A stretch of DNA of 64,000 bases from JAIEPX01 sp963725255 (GCA_963725255.1 CAVRXV010000017.1:62001-126000); one strand, 5' to 3'; positions 18,769 to 28,618 are shown, counted from the stretch's first letter. Numbers and translations are program-made. The notes: generated by a model not told the origin, from the sequence alone.

Positions 18769-21700
18769 ATGGAAGAAGGTACGGAGCTTAATAAAGGTAA
18801 TGAAGCTGGGAATAATGTTAACCCATCAGGAAAAAGACTTTCGCGCTCATCTACTCGTAGAACCATAGGACGAACAACTTTTAAAAACACTAACCCCGTG
18901 TTTCTTGTTATTACTACTAATACATTAACAAAAGCAGAGAACCTAGAATTACTTACGAAATTAGAACTAGTTAAGAAATTAGATGAAAAAAAGATTTTAA
19001 ACGAAGATAAGGATAATAAAGAGCTTCATAGAATAAAACAAGATTCAAGATTAGAAGCACTTCAAAGAATAACAGAACTTAATAGCTTAGATGAACACAA
19101 TAGATTAGAAGCGCTTAAATTATTAATACCAGCTCAACATAACGTTAACGAATCAATTGGCTTTGGAAAAAAACCCTTACATACTGCTGCGGGCTTAGGA
19201 CTTGTGACAATAATGGATTATCTCATTAATTTAGGTGCTGAAATCAATTTTAACGGAAAACCATTAGAATTGAACAAACAAAGCGCCGAAGATAAAGGCA
19301 GTCTAAAACGTCTACCCATTCACGATGCAGCCGAGAATGGACAAGCAGGAGCAATTATACTTTTGATTGCAGTAGGATCAAAAGTTAATGAAAAAGATGG
19401 TACAGGTTTTACACCTTTACATCTCGCCACTAAAGAAGGGCATCATCAAGCCGTTATTGCTTTATGTAATAATGGAGCAAGCTTAGATATTACCAATAAG
19501 ATAGATATTAGCGATGAAGTTGGAGAAACCGCATTACACCTTGCCCTCTCATATGATCAACGCGGAATTGCTCTGGAATTACTTCAACGAGGTGCTAACT
19601 TTGCGTTAAGGAATAATGATGGAAAATCGGCTTATTTAATGGCCTTTTCAAAAGGCTTTACTGAAGTATTACAGGTGATGGATGAACAATTAGCACTTCA
19701 AGAAAACGATAAAACTCAGCAATGTACTTTAACTCGATTTCAACGTGCTGGCCTAGATTATATTGATGACATTGGAAACACCTTATTTCATCACGCAGCA
19801 ATGTCTGGTGATGTTGAAGCAATTACACTGTATGCGAGCTTAGAGGTCAATCCGACTAATAAAACTAAGAAAAAACATCGTACTCCTCCCTTTGCTAAAA
19901 AAACTAATAAAAAAGGTCGTACTGCTCTCTTCCTTGCTGCAAAACATGGACAGAAAGAAGCCATGATTAAACTGCATGAGCTGAGTGTCAGCCATACGGA
20001 AACTGATGGTTATGAAATTTCTCCTTTAGAAATCGCCAACAAATATGATCACACAGAATGTGTTCAGCAGCTTAAAGAATGGCCTGAGCCCCAAACAACT
20101 GAGGATCAAGCAGAGGAAAAATCTAATTCAACATCTGAAGATGATCAACCAACCAGACCTGTAGAACCCCATTCTGGAGATGAAGACAAGAAACAAGGAA
20201 CCAGTGAAACTGTGGCTGACACAGATGACATATTTTTGCAGATGATGGCTGCAGTCCAATCATCCGGCGATACTACTGCGAATCAGACATCAATTACTTC
20301 TGATGAACAGCCTCAACAATCTTCTCCTGCTACTACAAATTCTAAAGAACATACTCAAGTCCTAAAAGAATGTCATGTAATTTTTGACCCTGTAGATAAA
20401 CTGAAAAATTCTGAACTTGCAGAGTTTTTAAAACTTCTTTCAAACACTAATACTTTAGATGAAATCACTGAGATTAAAACACAATCAGGTGAAAATCTTC
20501 TTTGTATGATTGCGAAACATGATCCTGATGGAAAATTAATGACGATCCTGAAACAATTTTCAGTGGCTCAAATTGAAAAGCTCTTTCAGTTCAAAACCAC
20601 GAATGGAGAAAATTGCCTTCATATTGCTTGCCACTATTTACATCTTGTTTTATTTGAATTTTGTATGGACAAAATACCACATCTAAAACTTGTTGAAATG
20701 GCTAGAGACAGAACGGTTGATAATGGCTTCACTCCTTATCATTGTCTGTGTGCTTCAACGTATGATGATAGAACAATAAAGCGAAAGACTCTCGTCGAAT
20801 CTCAAAATTTTCTTTCTCAAATGATTCCACGAGAAGAAATCCCTAACTCAGAGCTGCCTGAAAACGTATGTTTAATGATGCGTCGAATGGGTACCGTTTT
20901 TGGAGAATATACTGACATTTTTAAGATTGAAGATCATCGCGGCAACACAGGTTTAATGCTATGCGTTTACACCCTTCATCCAATGCTTATAAACGCTTGT
21001 CTTACATCAATAATAAATCTAGAAACAAAGCTCTTTTGTATTCTGCTATCAAATCAATCAAAGAGCACTAATCCACTGCGATATATCACTGCTATGGGTG
21101 GCGCAGTAGTTTTGGAAGCAATGATGAAACCCTTCGGAGATCGCGCTCAAACTATTTGTTTAGAAGAACAACTACTACAATGGAGCCAGGTAACTACAGT
21201 CCCTTATCAAGTAGATTCACCAATACGTCCACAACTTGATGCCACTTTAGAATTCTTAATCAGACAGTATTATTGGGATCATAAGAAAGCAGGATTTACA
21301 GAAGAATTTAAAGACAGTCTGATCAATGAATTTTATGGAAAAGCTCTATTGCTCAGATCATTAGATGATTGTGGTGGTGTATTAATTAACCGAGTACTTG
21401 CAGTCAAACATCTCTCTCGAAAACCAGAGGTTTTATTTTTGCTAATGGGGCATATGGCGCCCATGCCAGCTCCGCATTCTCCTCGCGGTTTTTCTGCTAA
21501 ATCTACAGGACTAGATTCGCATAAAAGCGTTTTAAACGTAGCTGATGCATCTTCACCTGCGTTTAGTTTGCGACGAGAACTACTTCATCGTGTCTTTAGA
21601 GTCCACTGGCCAGATAATTTGCTTGAGGAATTATCATTACACATCGTCAGCACACTTGGCACGCCACGTTATACCTCTTTAAAAAAGTCTAGTGATGAAA

Positions 21701-22110
21701 AATTACTTCGAATAATCAATAGTAATTTGTGTGATTCTCACCACCGAAATTTAAGAGTCGATTACTCGGTATTAATACTAGCATTATTCTACCAAGTCAC
21801 TCAGGTATCAGGGCAAAAGCAGGCGATAGAAGCCGAATATGTTAGACATTTCAAAGAGAACACCAAAACCATGCTAGATAAAATGTCTAGTTTCTATGAA
21901 TCTCTTGCACAACAAAACCCAGATCTTGCAGACCAGTTTCTGGGTGAGCTCTTCGAAGGCAATTCTCTACTTAAAGCTGCCTTTACTGAATTATTTCCTG
22001 AACAAGCAGACTGTTTAAAAGGGGAAAAAACAAATTTTATCGCCTACACAAAGCAGCTATGGTCTGACAATAAAGCTGCTTCTGATGACTCTACATGTGT
22101 TCTTCTATGA
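18769..22110 (+). CDS. Ankyrin-repeat protein with C-terminal CaaX box (CVLL)
   Basis: A 1113-aa protein. I choose the ATG at 18769 because AGGAGGT ends five bases before it; a frame-open TTG at 18727 lies inside a repeat. The N-terminus carries a basic patch (GKRLSRSSTRRTIGR). Residues about 130-440 form six to seven ankyrin repeats (for example KPLHTAAGLGLVTIMDYL, FTPLHLATKEGHHQAVIAL, GRTALFLAAKHGQKEAMIKL). An acidic linker spans about 440-530, followed by further ankyrin-like units (ENLLCMIAKHD, ENCLHIACHYLH) and a helical C-terminal part that includes PHSPRGF. The last residues are STCVLL, a CaaX box whose terminal leucine favours geranylgeranylation by host GGTase-I. Legionella AnkB is an established ankyrin effector with a CaaX box. 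Host delivery here is inferred. Confidence 0.85.
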   Translation: MEEGTELNKGNEAGNNVNPSGKRLSRSSTRRTIGRTTFKNTNPVFLVITTNTLTKAENLELLTKLELVKKLDEKKILNEDKDNKELHRIKQDSRLEALQRITELNSLDEHNRLEALKLLIPAQHNVNESIGFGKKPLHTAAGLGLVTIMDYLINLGAEINFNGKPLELNKQSAEDKGSLKRLPIHDAAENGQAGAIILLIAVGSKVNEKDGTGFTPLHLATKEGHHQAVIALCNNGASLDITNKIDISDEVGETALHLALSYDQRGIALELLQRGANFALRNNDGKSAYLMAFSKGFTEVLQVMDEQLALQENDKTQQCTLTRFQRAGLDYIDDIGNTLFHHAAMSGDVEAITLYASLEVNPTNKTKKKHRTPPFAKKTNKKGRTALFLAAKHGQKEAMIKLHELSVSHTETDGYEISPLEIANKYDHTECVQQLKEWPEPQTTEDQAEEKSNSTSEDDQPTRPVEPHSGDEDKKQGTSETVADTDDIFLQMMAAVQSSGDTTANQTSITSDEQPQQSSPATTNSKEHTQVLKECHVIFDPVDKLKNSELAEFLKLLSNTNTLDEITEIKTQSGENLLCMIAKHDPDGKLMTILKQFSVAQIEKLFQFKTTNGENCLHIACHYLHLVLFEFCMDKIPHLKLVEMARDRTVDNGFTPYHCLCASTYDDRTIKRKTLVESQNFLSQMIPREEIPNSELPENVCLMMRRMGTVFGEYTDIFKIEDHRGNTGLMLCVYTLHPMLINACLTSIINLETKLFCILLSNQSKSTNPLRYITAMGGAVVLEAMMKPFGDRAQTICLEEQLLQWSQVTTVPYQVDSPIRPQLDATLEFLIRQYYWDHKKAGFTEEFKDSLINEFYGKALLLRSLDDCGGVLINRVLAVKHLSRKPEVLFLLMGHMAPMPAPHSPRGFSAKSTGLDSHKSVLNVADASSPAFSLRRELLHRVFRVHWPDNLLEELSLHIVSTLGTPRYTSLKKSSDEKLLRIINSNLCDSHHRNLRVDYSVLILALFYQVTQVSGQKQAIEAEYVRHFKENTKTMLDKMSSFYESLAQQNPDLADQFLGELFEGNSLLKAAFTELFPEQADCLKGEKTNFIAYTKQLWSDNKAASDDSTCVLL

Positions 22111-22164
22111 AAACAGTTGACTTTACAATACTAGTTTGTACTATAGAAATGATTATTGAATGTG

Positions 22165-22369
22165 GCAGCAGTTCCCGGCTAAGGGAAATCATTTGCACTC
22201 AAAGTGTTAGAAGATTTTCCTTTCGCGATGAGGGGTTTTAGGGGAGAGAATCGTGATTCTCTCCCTTAAATAGATTAAAGGAAGCATCTCCCGGTTTTAG
22301 AATCAACAGCCCTGAATGTAGGGCATTGAGTGAGCAAAACATCCAAAATCCTTAACCGGGAGATGCTGC
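22165..22369 (+). promoter_or_regulatory. Structured leader element, copy 1
   Basis: The 5' arm 22165-22184 (GCAGCAGTTCCCGGCTAAGG) pairs with the 3' arm 22350-22369. Conserved blocks shared with copy 2 include ATCATTTGCA, GTTAGAAGATTT, a TTTCGCGA hairpin, TTTTAGAATCAACA, a GCCCTGAATGTAGGGC hairpin and TGAGCAAAACATCCAA. A 53-nt segment (22242-22294), flanked by TTTTAG direct repeats, is absent from copy 2. It holds a perfect 11-bp inverted repeat and a 13-base arm (22284-22296) that can pair with 22354-22366 instead of the outer arm. The start codon of the 144-aa gene is 41 bases downstream. This fills nearly all of the 300-bp gap at 22111-22410. Confidence 0.75.
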
Positions 22370-22410
22370 GATTGTGGTTATATTAATCTTTAGAAAATAA
22401 GGAGAATGAA

Positions 22411-22845
22411 ATGCAAGAGAAACTGAAAAATAGTCTTAACTATGCGCCCAAAGAAGCACTAGTAATAATTAGCCAGTACCTTCCACATCCCTATGCTTGC
22501 TTTAGTTGCTGTCAAGACCAAGAAATTGAAGAGGTGTCAGAGCAAGGGAAAGAATCATTAAGAAAGCTACGCAAAGAATTTAATAATCTTATCGTGCCTA
22601 TACATTTAAAAAAGAGCTTCTTCAATGAAAAGGGCAATAAAAATAAAGCAACTGGTTTTAATATCTCAAAAACGATAGAAATCCTCAGTAATATCGGAGA
22701 TCCGATACGATATCCAGGGCTGCCTGAAAATTGTAAAATTGCATTAAATCAATTAAAAGTTAGTCTCGAACAAAACGCAAATAATGAAACGTCAGCATTA
22801 CTTGGCCATGAAGAGCGCGAGCAAGAGTCTTATCAGGCACACTAA
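22411..22845 (+). CDS. Unknown 144-aa protein downstream of the structured leader element
   Basis: I do not recognise this protein. The ATG at 22411 is preceded by AAGGAG, so translation is credible. A cysteine cluster (CFSCCQDQE) occurs near residue 30. The middle is basic and helical, and the C-terminus is glutamate-rich (HEEREQESYQAH). There is no transmembrane segment or signal peptide. The gene begins 41 bases after copy 1 of the paired leader element. Its last four bases overlap the end of the convergent 1694-aa gene. A Glu-rich C-terminus is typical of Dot/Icm substrates, but at this length it is weak evidence. Confidence 0.65.
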   Translation: MQEKLKNSLNYAPKEALVIISQYLPHPYACFSCCQDQEIEEVSEQGKESLRKLRKEFNNLIVPIHLKKSFFNEKGNKNKATGFNISKTIEILSNIGDPIRYPGLPENCKIALNQLKVSLEQNANNETSALLGHEEREQESYQAH

Positions 22846-25800
22846 TGACTAGCTGAGTGTTGCGACGAATGCTCATCTTCTTCCGAATGCTCATCTTCTT
22901 CCGAATGCCGATTTTGTCTTGATTTTTTCAAATTTAATCCATCTTGCTCACGAGCAATGACCATTGCGGATACGTGTGAGCTTACACTTGCGAAGGAATC
23001 TGAATGTGTCTGCTCAGTCGTACGTTCTTGCAAAGGTAAAGGTGAATTTTCAGAACCCTCTTTATACGATCTCTGAGGATTACTGATCAAGTTTTGTAAT
23101 TCTTCATTCTGTCTATACAAAGGTGAGCTGACAAGTAAACACAGCGCCGTAGGTGAAGACACTATTAAATCAAGAAGAAATCGATTACGCGACAACTCGC
23201 TCAAAACATCGCCACGATTACGCTCAGAAAGATAAATTAGAGCGGCAGTTAGTCTCGGCACGACCACACAATGTTTAGCTTTATAATCCAATATATATTT
23301 ATCGATATTATGAATGAAGAGTTGAACATAGCTTCGGATAGAAAGTCTCTTAAGTTGCATCTCATTACACTCTATAAATAATCGACAAATGATTTTAGCA
23401 AACTCCTTTTTATTAGAAACAAGCTCACGGATTTCATTTTTTAATTGCTCTTTCTTTTCAGAGAACTGTTTCTTCATTCTCTTAATAAGTTTATCTGAAT
23501 CTTCCTCAGCAACATCAACAAGTTCGCATTGAGCAAGATATCTAGTAATCAATGTCCTATACTCTTTGGTCTTTTTTGTATATTGATCATCGATTCTTTC
23601 GCGTAAATCTTTAACACAATATTCCGTCAATATAAAATCAACCGCTATATCTAGATCAGAAAATACCAATGCTTCCAATGAAATTTCATATTGTTCTAAA
23701 CAACGTATAATCAATGCTCTAGAATTAGCGAAGTAACGCAACAAAAGTGTGGCAGATTTAACAACCAGGGTTTGAGAATTATTTTTATTGAGAAGATGCC
23801 CACACACCAAGTGATCATTTGAAAGAAGTCCGCCCCACTCTGAGTCTATATTTCTACTGAAATTTATCCTTTCTGAAATCATTAACAAATTCAATAGAAC
23901 AGCAGGTTTTAGGGTTATCGTTTCTTGACCTTGATTCAGATCAATGATCCCACATAAAGCCAGCATACAAGATCGAACGGCTTCAGGATAGTCAAACCCA
24001 TTTCCGATAAGATAAATCAACTGCTCAATAGTAGCCAACTTAATCAATTGTTTTCTTAAATCTGATTCCACACTTTGCATTATTATGGATCTACAATTCT
24101 CAATTATAGCTGTAGAAAATGTCGAATCACTTTGCAATAGTTCTAATAAACAACATCTACCAGTGTGTTGTAATATAGACTTGAGAACGGGTTCACTTCT
24201 TAAACATCTTTCAATTGCAGAAAAAGATTTTGATGTTGAGCTGTTACGTATTTTTATTTCTTCAATAAGGACTATACCTAAGTCCTCAGGAATTACATCT
24301 GCAACCATTCTGTCCAACCATTCTGACCGCAAAAGCCATTCACGGTACCATTTAGATCCTTTTTGTTGATATTCATGTAGGAGTAACTTCATGTAATCTT
24401 GCGCTTTAAAATAACCTTGTTCCGAAGAAACTTTAACTAAATGATTTCTATCTTTTCCAGCACCTTGAAAGTGAAACTGAATAAGAGAACCAAAAATCCT
24501 ATATATTTCTGGTTGATTCGCTAAACGGCAAAAAAATGGGAGCCATGAAGCAGAAAAATCATTCAGTTTTCCAAACAAACAAACGAATTTTGCTAATAAA
24601 AATAAATCAGCCTCCTCTATTAGCAGCATCATTAATGACGGTGAGCTGATTATCATCGAAGCAAAATCATTATTTTTAAACGCGCTGAGTAATATGTAGC
24701 TGAGTAGACAACGTAGCTTTTCATTATCTTGTCGTGATTTGAGAGTGCTGATACAATTATCAAGCGCACCAAAATTTAACCCATCATCATGAGAAAAATC
24801 TATTACTGCGAACTCATTTATTGCTCGAACCAACTCATGAACATTTAATATTTTTTGTTTACACTTTTGATGCGAACTATATTCACCCATATTTGCAAAA
24901 ATTCCAGGCTCTAATATTAATAAACAAGCCAAATCTATTTCGGGGCAATCATCCGCCACCAAAAGTGCCACTAATGACTCACGATGACTAAGTAATCTTG
25001 CCCTAAGATATCTGACATACTCTAATCTTTTCTTTATTTTTTGTTTTTGTCTAAATGTTTCCTGAAAAGATTCCGTAAGATTTTTTTGTTGGAAGAATTC
25101 AGAATATTCTTCATTCTTAGCAAGTTTAAGAACGTTTTTAATGCGCAGCAATTGTTCTTGAAGTAGCGTTTCTTTTGAAGAAATTGTTATTATTAACAAT
25201 AAAAGCAACTGTGGATAGGCGTGTTTTATTATATTAGATATAGTTTCACTATCAACAGTAATATTAGCATCAATTAAGATATTGATGGCATCAAAATTTT
25301 TGATTAGCAGATTAATGAAAAATCTACAGTTTGCTGCGTCACGAGAAAACCCTTCCAATTCAGCCGCAGAAAGCATTCCTAACGCCAAAATCACCCATTG
25401 TACATCATAAAATTCGATTTTGTGATAATTATCTATATGTAATTTTATAAAGGCTAGAATATTGTGCCTGTCTTCAATATTGAGACACTTTGCAATCATA
25501 GACTCTGCTTTAAAAAGACAAATTAATCGTGGCTCTTCTGATATGCATTCAATTACAGCTTTTACTTTTGCTTGTGAATCATACAAATAACTAGGAACCC
25601 AATTTTTTTTACATCTGGACTCAAGCAGTCTTACCCACACTTTTTTTGCATATTTTACGCTCGTCTCAGATCCATTGAGTAAATCTTTTTTCACAAAAAC
25701 TGTTTCGAATACGTTACAAAAACCTACAGGATCCAATCTCCTAAAAACATGTCTATAATACCCTTCTATCACTGAGGCATCGGAATGGAACAATAAATAG

Positions 25801-27926
25801 TTTTCACAGGCTTTAAATTGGTTTTCCCACGCAATTCGATATTCTAACTGTGATCCGTAAAAATACCTGAGTAATTCATTCGGAAATGAGTCTTTCAAAG
25901 AACACAATTGTTCGAATAGCTCAGGATCTTTACATAAAGCCTTTTTAGCGCATTCCAAGGATTTAGGCTCTGTATTTTCGAATAATAGATAGACAAAATT
26001 CTCAACACCCACTCGTTGTCTTAGCAACAAAAATGTGTTTTGCTCAGGTGCGGATTGGATCTCATTCCAAAGATGAGGTTGATGTCTTAATAGTTTGCAT
26101 AATTCCAAAGAATTAACTTCAGAATTTAATATAGCCCCACTTTTTACTAACCAACTTGCGATTTCCCCTGATTCTAAAGCAAGGTCTATTATCCACTGAA
26201 TTGGGAGCTGCGCGCGAATATTATCATCCTGCACGAGCCGTACTAAGCCTGGTATTTTGGAAACTGTGCGTGTATGTAAAGCGGCTATGATATACAACGG
26301 ATTCTCTACGCGAATATGACCTTTTTGGGCCGCAAGCTTCAATACTCTCGGTAAAAGCGGTTTTATTTTTTCATCATCTAGAGAATCTTCAACAGCAAAA
26401 ATACCTCGGGTAGACTTCACAGGTATGGTACCCGAAATACATGCTCCAGAGTGCTCACCACTAGTTGCAATAAGAGAATATCGTAAAGTAGATTTATTTT
26501 TTTTAATAAGGATGACATTTTTATCTGTGACTTTCTGTGCATCCTTATTTATATATTGGAGTTTATATCGATATTCGCTGCAAAAATAATCTTTTATCAT
26601 GTCATCTTTGAATAGATCGAGTTTTTCTTCATTGATCAACTCAATTAGATTGATCAGCAATGAAATTTCCGTCCTAATCAGAGAATTTCGACAATGCGAA
26701 AATTTTAGCAGCTCAAGATATTGCCTATGATTTTTATCGGAACAGATGCACTTTAATAAAGTGTAATTTTGAAGAACCTCTAGCAAAACATTTTCATTTT
26801 TTTTGGCAACAAGAAATATTTTTAGAGCGGAATCCGATTCTACAAGCTTCCTAATTATTTCATCAATATCTGAATCTGCTAAACAATCGCTGACAAAGTT
26901 ATCAATAATGATTGCATCGTTTTGATCTGGAATTTTACCTAAAAGAGGTCTTTTTGTTTCATCAATAAGAAGATTTTCTGAACAACGGCGAGCAAGACGA
27001 TCGACAAAAATAGCTTCCTTATTACTATCATAAAATTCAAGAAAGCCTTCAATAAATTCTAATTGACATTGGCGTGATTGGTTTTGTGTTATATGAAATG
27101 TAACTGTAGATTGAGCAATGATAGGTGAATTATTATCTTGCGTATGATCTCCGCTATAATCAACCGGCCTTTTTTCTTCATCTAATTTGTATATATCCCT
27201 ATAAGATTGCACAATATAGAGCATTATAATGTCATTTGTACGATCATATTCCAAGTATGCAGAAATACATTTATCGACGTCATGACCTAGCAGTAACTTT
27301 AAATCATCAATCATATCCGAAAAATACTTGCTTGCTTTTTCACAACAACGGCTAATGTGAATATTAAGAAATGAAATCGCAGTGTGACTTTCCAAACCTA
27401 TAGCACTTAATGCTTTTGCAAGAATATCATGTAGAACAAGCACTCGGCCTGGTGAATTAAAATGAATTTTCTTGCCATTAATCCAAAGCCCTCTGCGAAC
27501 AACATCCTCAATCCTACTTTCATTTAATTCAGCTTCATCTTTTTCTAGATCCGCAGGGAAAGTTGCCTCAATAAGCTGTTTATATTGCTCAACCAATTCA
27601 ACTTTATATCTGATATTAATTATTCTTCTACATCGTATAAGCTTACTAGGGCCTTTGGGGATTTCGGGTTGTTCTTTAATGAGCTTCTCAAGGATGTCTG
27701 CTGCTTTAACTTCTTGGAGAAGCAATGTTTTCAGGCCACAATCTGTAATTTTATTCTCTGTTAGCCAACTGACTATAGCTTCTTCAGTAATATTGTCTGA
27801 ACCAAGATCCGTAAGAAACCTTCTTAAATCACTAATCTTGTGAGCAAAATAATCAGCATAATGTTCTCGTGCAATTTCTAGCTCTCTGGGATCTGCAACT
27901 AATACTCGCCTACTTCCCTTTTTCAT
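22842..27926 (-). CDS. Very large unknown helical protein (1694 aa) with acidic repeat tail
   Basis: No known family is recognisable. The 1694-aa frame is uninterrupted, starts at an ATG that overlaps the pilW stop (ATGA), and is therefore translationally coupled to pilW. The sequence is almost entirely alpha-helical, with many Leu/Ile-rich amphipathic segments reminiscent of alpha-solenoid repeats, and has no signal peptide or obvious membrane helix. The last 55 residues are disordered and polar, ending in two copies of HSEEDE followed by HSSQHSASH. Lysine/arginine clusters occur at the N-terminus (MKKGSRRV) and near 1470. A glutamate-rich tail fits an E-block secretion signal of Dot/Icm effectors (inference). 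Coupling to a pilus lipoprotein is odd and may simply reflect insertion next to it. Confidence 0.75.
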   Translation of the reverse strand: MKKGSRRVLVADPRELEIAREHYADYFAHKISDLRRFLTDLGSDNITEEAIVSWLTENKITDCGLKTLLLQEVKAADILEKLIKEQPEIPKGPSKLIRCRRIINIRYKVELVEQYKQLIEATFPADLEKDEAELNESRIEDVVRRGLWINGKKIHFNSPGRVLVLHDILAKALSAIGLESHTAISFLNIHISRCCEKASKYFSDMIDDLKLLLGHDVDKCISAYLEYDRTNDIIMLYIVQSYRDIYKLDEEKRPVDYSGDHTQDNNSPIIAQSTVTFHITQNQSRQCQLEFIEGFLEFYDSNKEAIFVDRLARRCSENLLIDETKRPLLGKIPDQNDAIIIDNFVSDCLADSDIDEIIRKLVESDSALKIFLVAKKNENVLLEVLQNYTLLKCICSDKNHRQYLELLKFSHCRNSLIRTEISLLINLIELINEEKLDLFKDDMIKDYFCSEYRYKLQYINKDAQKVTDKNVILIKKNKSTLRYSLIATSGEHSGACISGTIPVKSTRGIFAVEDSLDDEKIKPLLPRVLKLAAQKGHIRVENPLYIIAALHTRTVSKIPGLVRLVQDDNIRAQLPIQWIIDLALESGEIASWLVKSGAILNSEVNSLELCKLLRHQPHLWNEIQSAPEQNTFLLLRQRVGVENFVYLLFENTEPKSLECAKKALCKDPELFEQLCSLKDSFPNELLRYFYGSQLEYRIAWENQFKACENYLLFHSDASVIEGYYRHVFRRLDPVGFCNVFETVFVKKDLLNGSETSVKYAKKVWVRLLESRCKKNWVPSYLYDSQAKVKAVIECISEEPRLICLFKAESMIAKCLNIEDRHNILAFIKLHIDNYHKIEFYDVQWVILALGMLSAAELEGFSRDAANCRFFINLLIKNFDAINILIDANITVDSETISNIIKHAYPQLLLLLIITISSKETLLQEQLLRIKNVLKLAKNEEYSEFFQQKNLTESFQETFRQKQKIKKRLEYVRYLRARLLSHRESLVALLVADDCPEIDLACLLILEPGIFANMGEYSSHQKCKQKILNVHELVRAINEFAVIDFSHDDGLNFGALDNCISTLKSRQDNEKLRCLLSYILLSAFKNNDFASMIISSPSLMMLLIEEADLFLLAKFVCLFGKLNDFSASWLPFFCRLANQPEIYRIFGSLIQFHFQGAGKDRNHLVKVSSEQGYFKAQDYMKLLLHEYQQKGSKWYREWLLRSEWLDRMVADVIPEDLGIVLIEEIKIRNSSTSKSFSAIERCLRSEPVLKSILQHTGRCCLLELLQSDSTFSTAIIENCRSIIMQSVESDLRKQLIKLATIEQLIYLIGNGFDYPEAVRSCMLALCGIIDLNQGQETITLKPAVLLNLLMISERINFSRNIDSEWGGLLSNDHLVCGHLLNKNNSQTLVVKSATLLLRYFANSRALIIRCLEQYEISLEALVFSDLDIAVDFILTEYCVKDLRERIDDQYTKKTKEYRTLITRYLAQCELVDVAEEDSDKLIKRMKKQFSEKKEQLKNEIRELVSNKKEFAKIICRLFIECNEMQLKRLSIRSYVQLFIHNIDKYILDYKAKHCVVVPRLTAALIYLSERNRGDVLSELSRNRFLLDLIVSSPTALCLLVSSPLYRQNEELQNLISNPQRSYKEGSENSPLPLQERTTEQTHSDSFASVSSHVSAMVIAREQDGLNLKKSRQNRHSEEDEHSEEDEHSSQHSASH

Positions 27927-28528
27927 GCGGATTTCCAGTATTTTTTGTTTTCAGAATTTTTAAGACTAGAATCTTTTTCTAATGCTTTTTTTAAATAAGC
28001 TTCTGCAAGCTGTTTATCAGGAATTTTCGAAGCACAGATACTAGCGTTTAAAAAAGCCTGTGCACTCTGTAAATAATTCGAATCTTCCACAGCCTTATTA
28101 AATTCATTAAACGCTTCTTGATATCTTCCTTGCCTACATAAAAAGGTAGCGTAGTTATTTCGTGCGGCTCCTTCAGTGGAATGCAAATCAATTGCTTTGC
28201 GGTAATGCTGCTCAGCAGTTTTGACATCACCCGTCCGCTCAAGAAAATATCCCATACCATACCAAACAGAGGGTTCTTTTGGAGCTTCGTATTTTGCTTG
28301 CAGGAATTTTTGTTTAGCCAGGCTCACATTGTTGTTTTCGAGTAAGGCAAGACCGAGTTGAACATGTAGTTTGGCTACTTTGACTTTATCTTTCACTACG
28401 TGGTTACCAATCTTTGGTGAATACACACAACTCATTAACATAATAATCGAAATTACGCTCAGAATTCTTACAGCCAATAAGAATGAGCGTCTTCTATGAC
28501 AAGATTGGCGTTGCATAGATCCCTGCAC
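27923..28528 (-). CDS. pilW: Type IV pilus biogenesis lipoprotein PilW/PilF (TPR)
   Basis: Outer-membrane lipoprotein that assists secretin (PilQ) multimerisation. The 201-aa protein has a hydrophobic leader with a lipobox ending LMSC at about residue 34. TPR units follow, including WYGMGYFLERTGDVKTAEQHYRKA and the family signature RNNYATFLCRQGRYQEAFNEF. I favour the GTG at 28528, seven bases after GGAG; an ATG at 28516 is possible but its AGGGA is only three bases away. In many gammaproteobacteria this gene sits between rlmN and rodZ. Here it lies among accessory genes about 24 kb away and is coupled to the 1694-aa gene downstream. Confidence 0.88.
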   Translation of the reverse strand: MQGSMQRQSCHRRRSFLLAVRILSVISIIMLMSCVYSPKIGNHVVKDKVKVAKLHVQLGLALLENNNVSLAKQKFLQAKYEAPKEPSVWYGMGYFLERTGDVKTAEQHYRKAIDLHSTEGAARNNYATFLCRQGRYQEAFNEFNKAVEDSNYLQSAQAFLNASICASKIPDKQLAEAYLKKALEKDSSLKNSENKKYWKSA

Positions 28529-28618
28529 TCAGAAACTCCTTATAGTAAGTCTATGTAATCTTATACAGGCTACTGAAGCCAACTATATAGGCTGTTACAT
28601 TGGATTGCAATGTAGTAG

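Noticed and set aside
22242..22265. Perfect 11-bp hairpin after the CaaX ankyrin gene as its terminator
   Set aside because: It is followed by TTAAATAG, not a T-run, and belongs to the inserted segment of the leader element, so a terminator call is not supported.
22165..22369. Leader element as a retron ncRNA, 6S RNA or known riboswitch
   Set aside because: No reverse transcriptase is nearby, the sequence does not match 6S or any riboswitch core I know, and two copies precede unrelated genes. It is left as an unassigned element.
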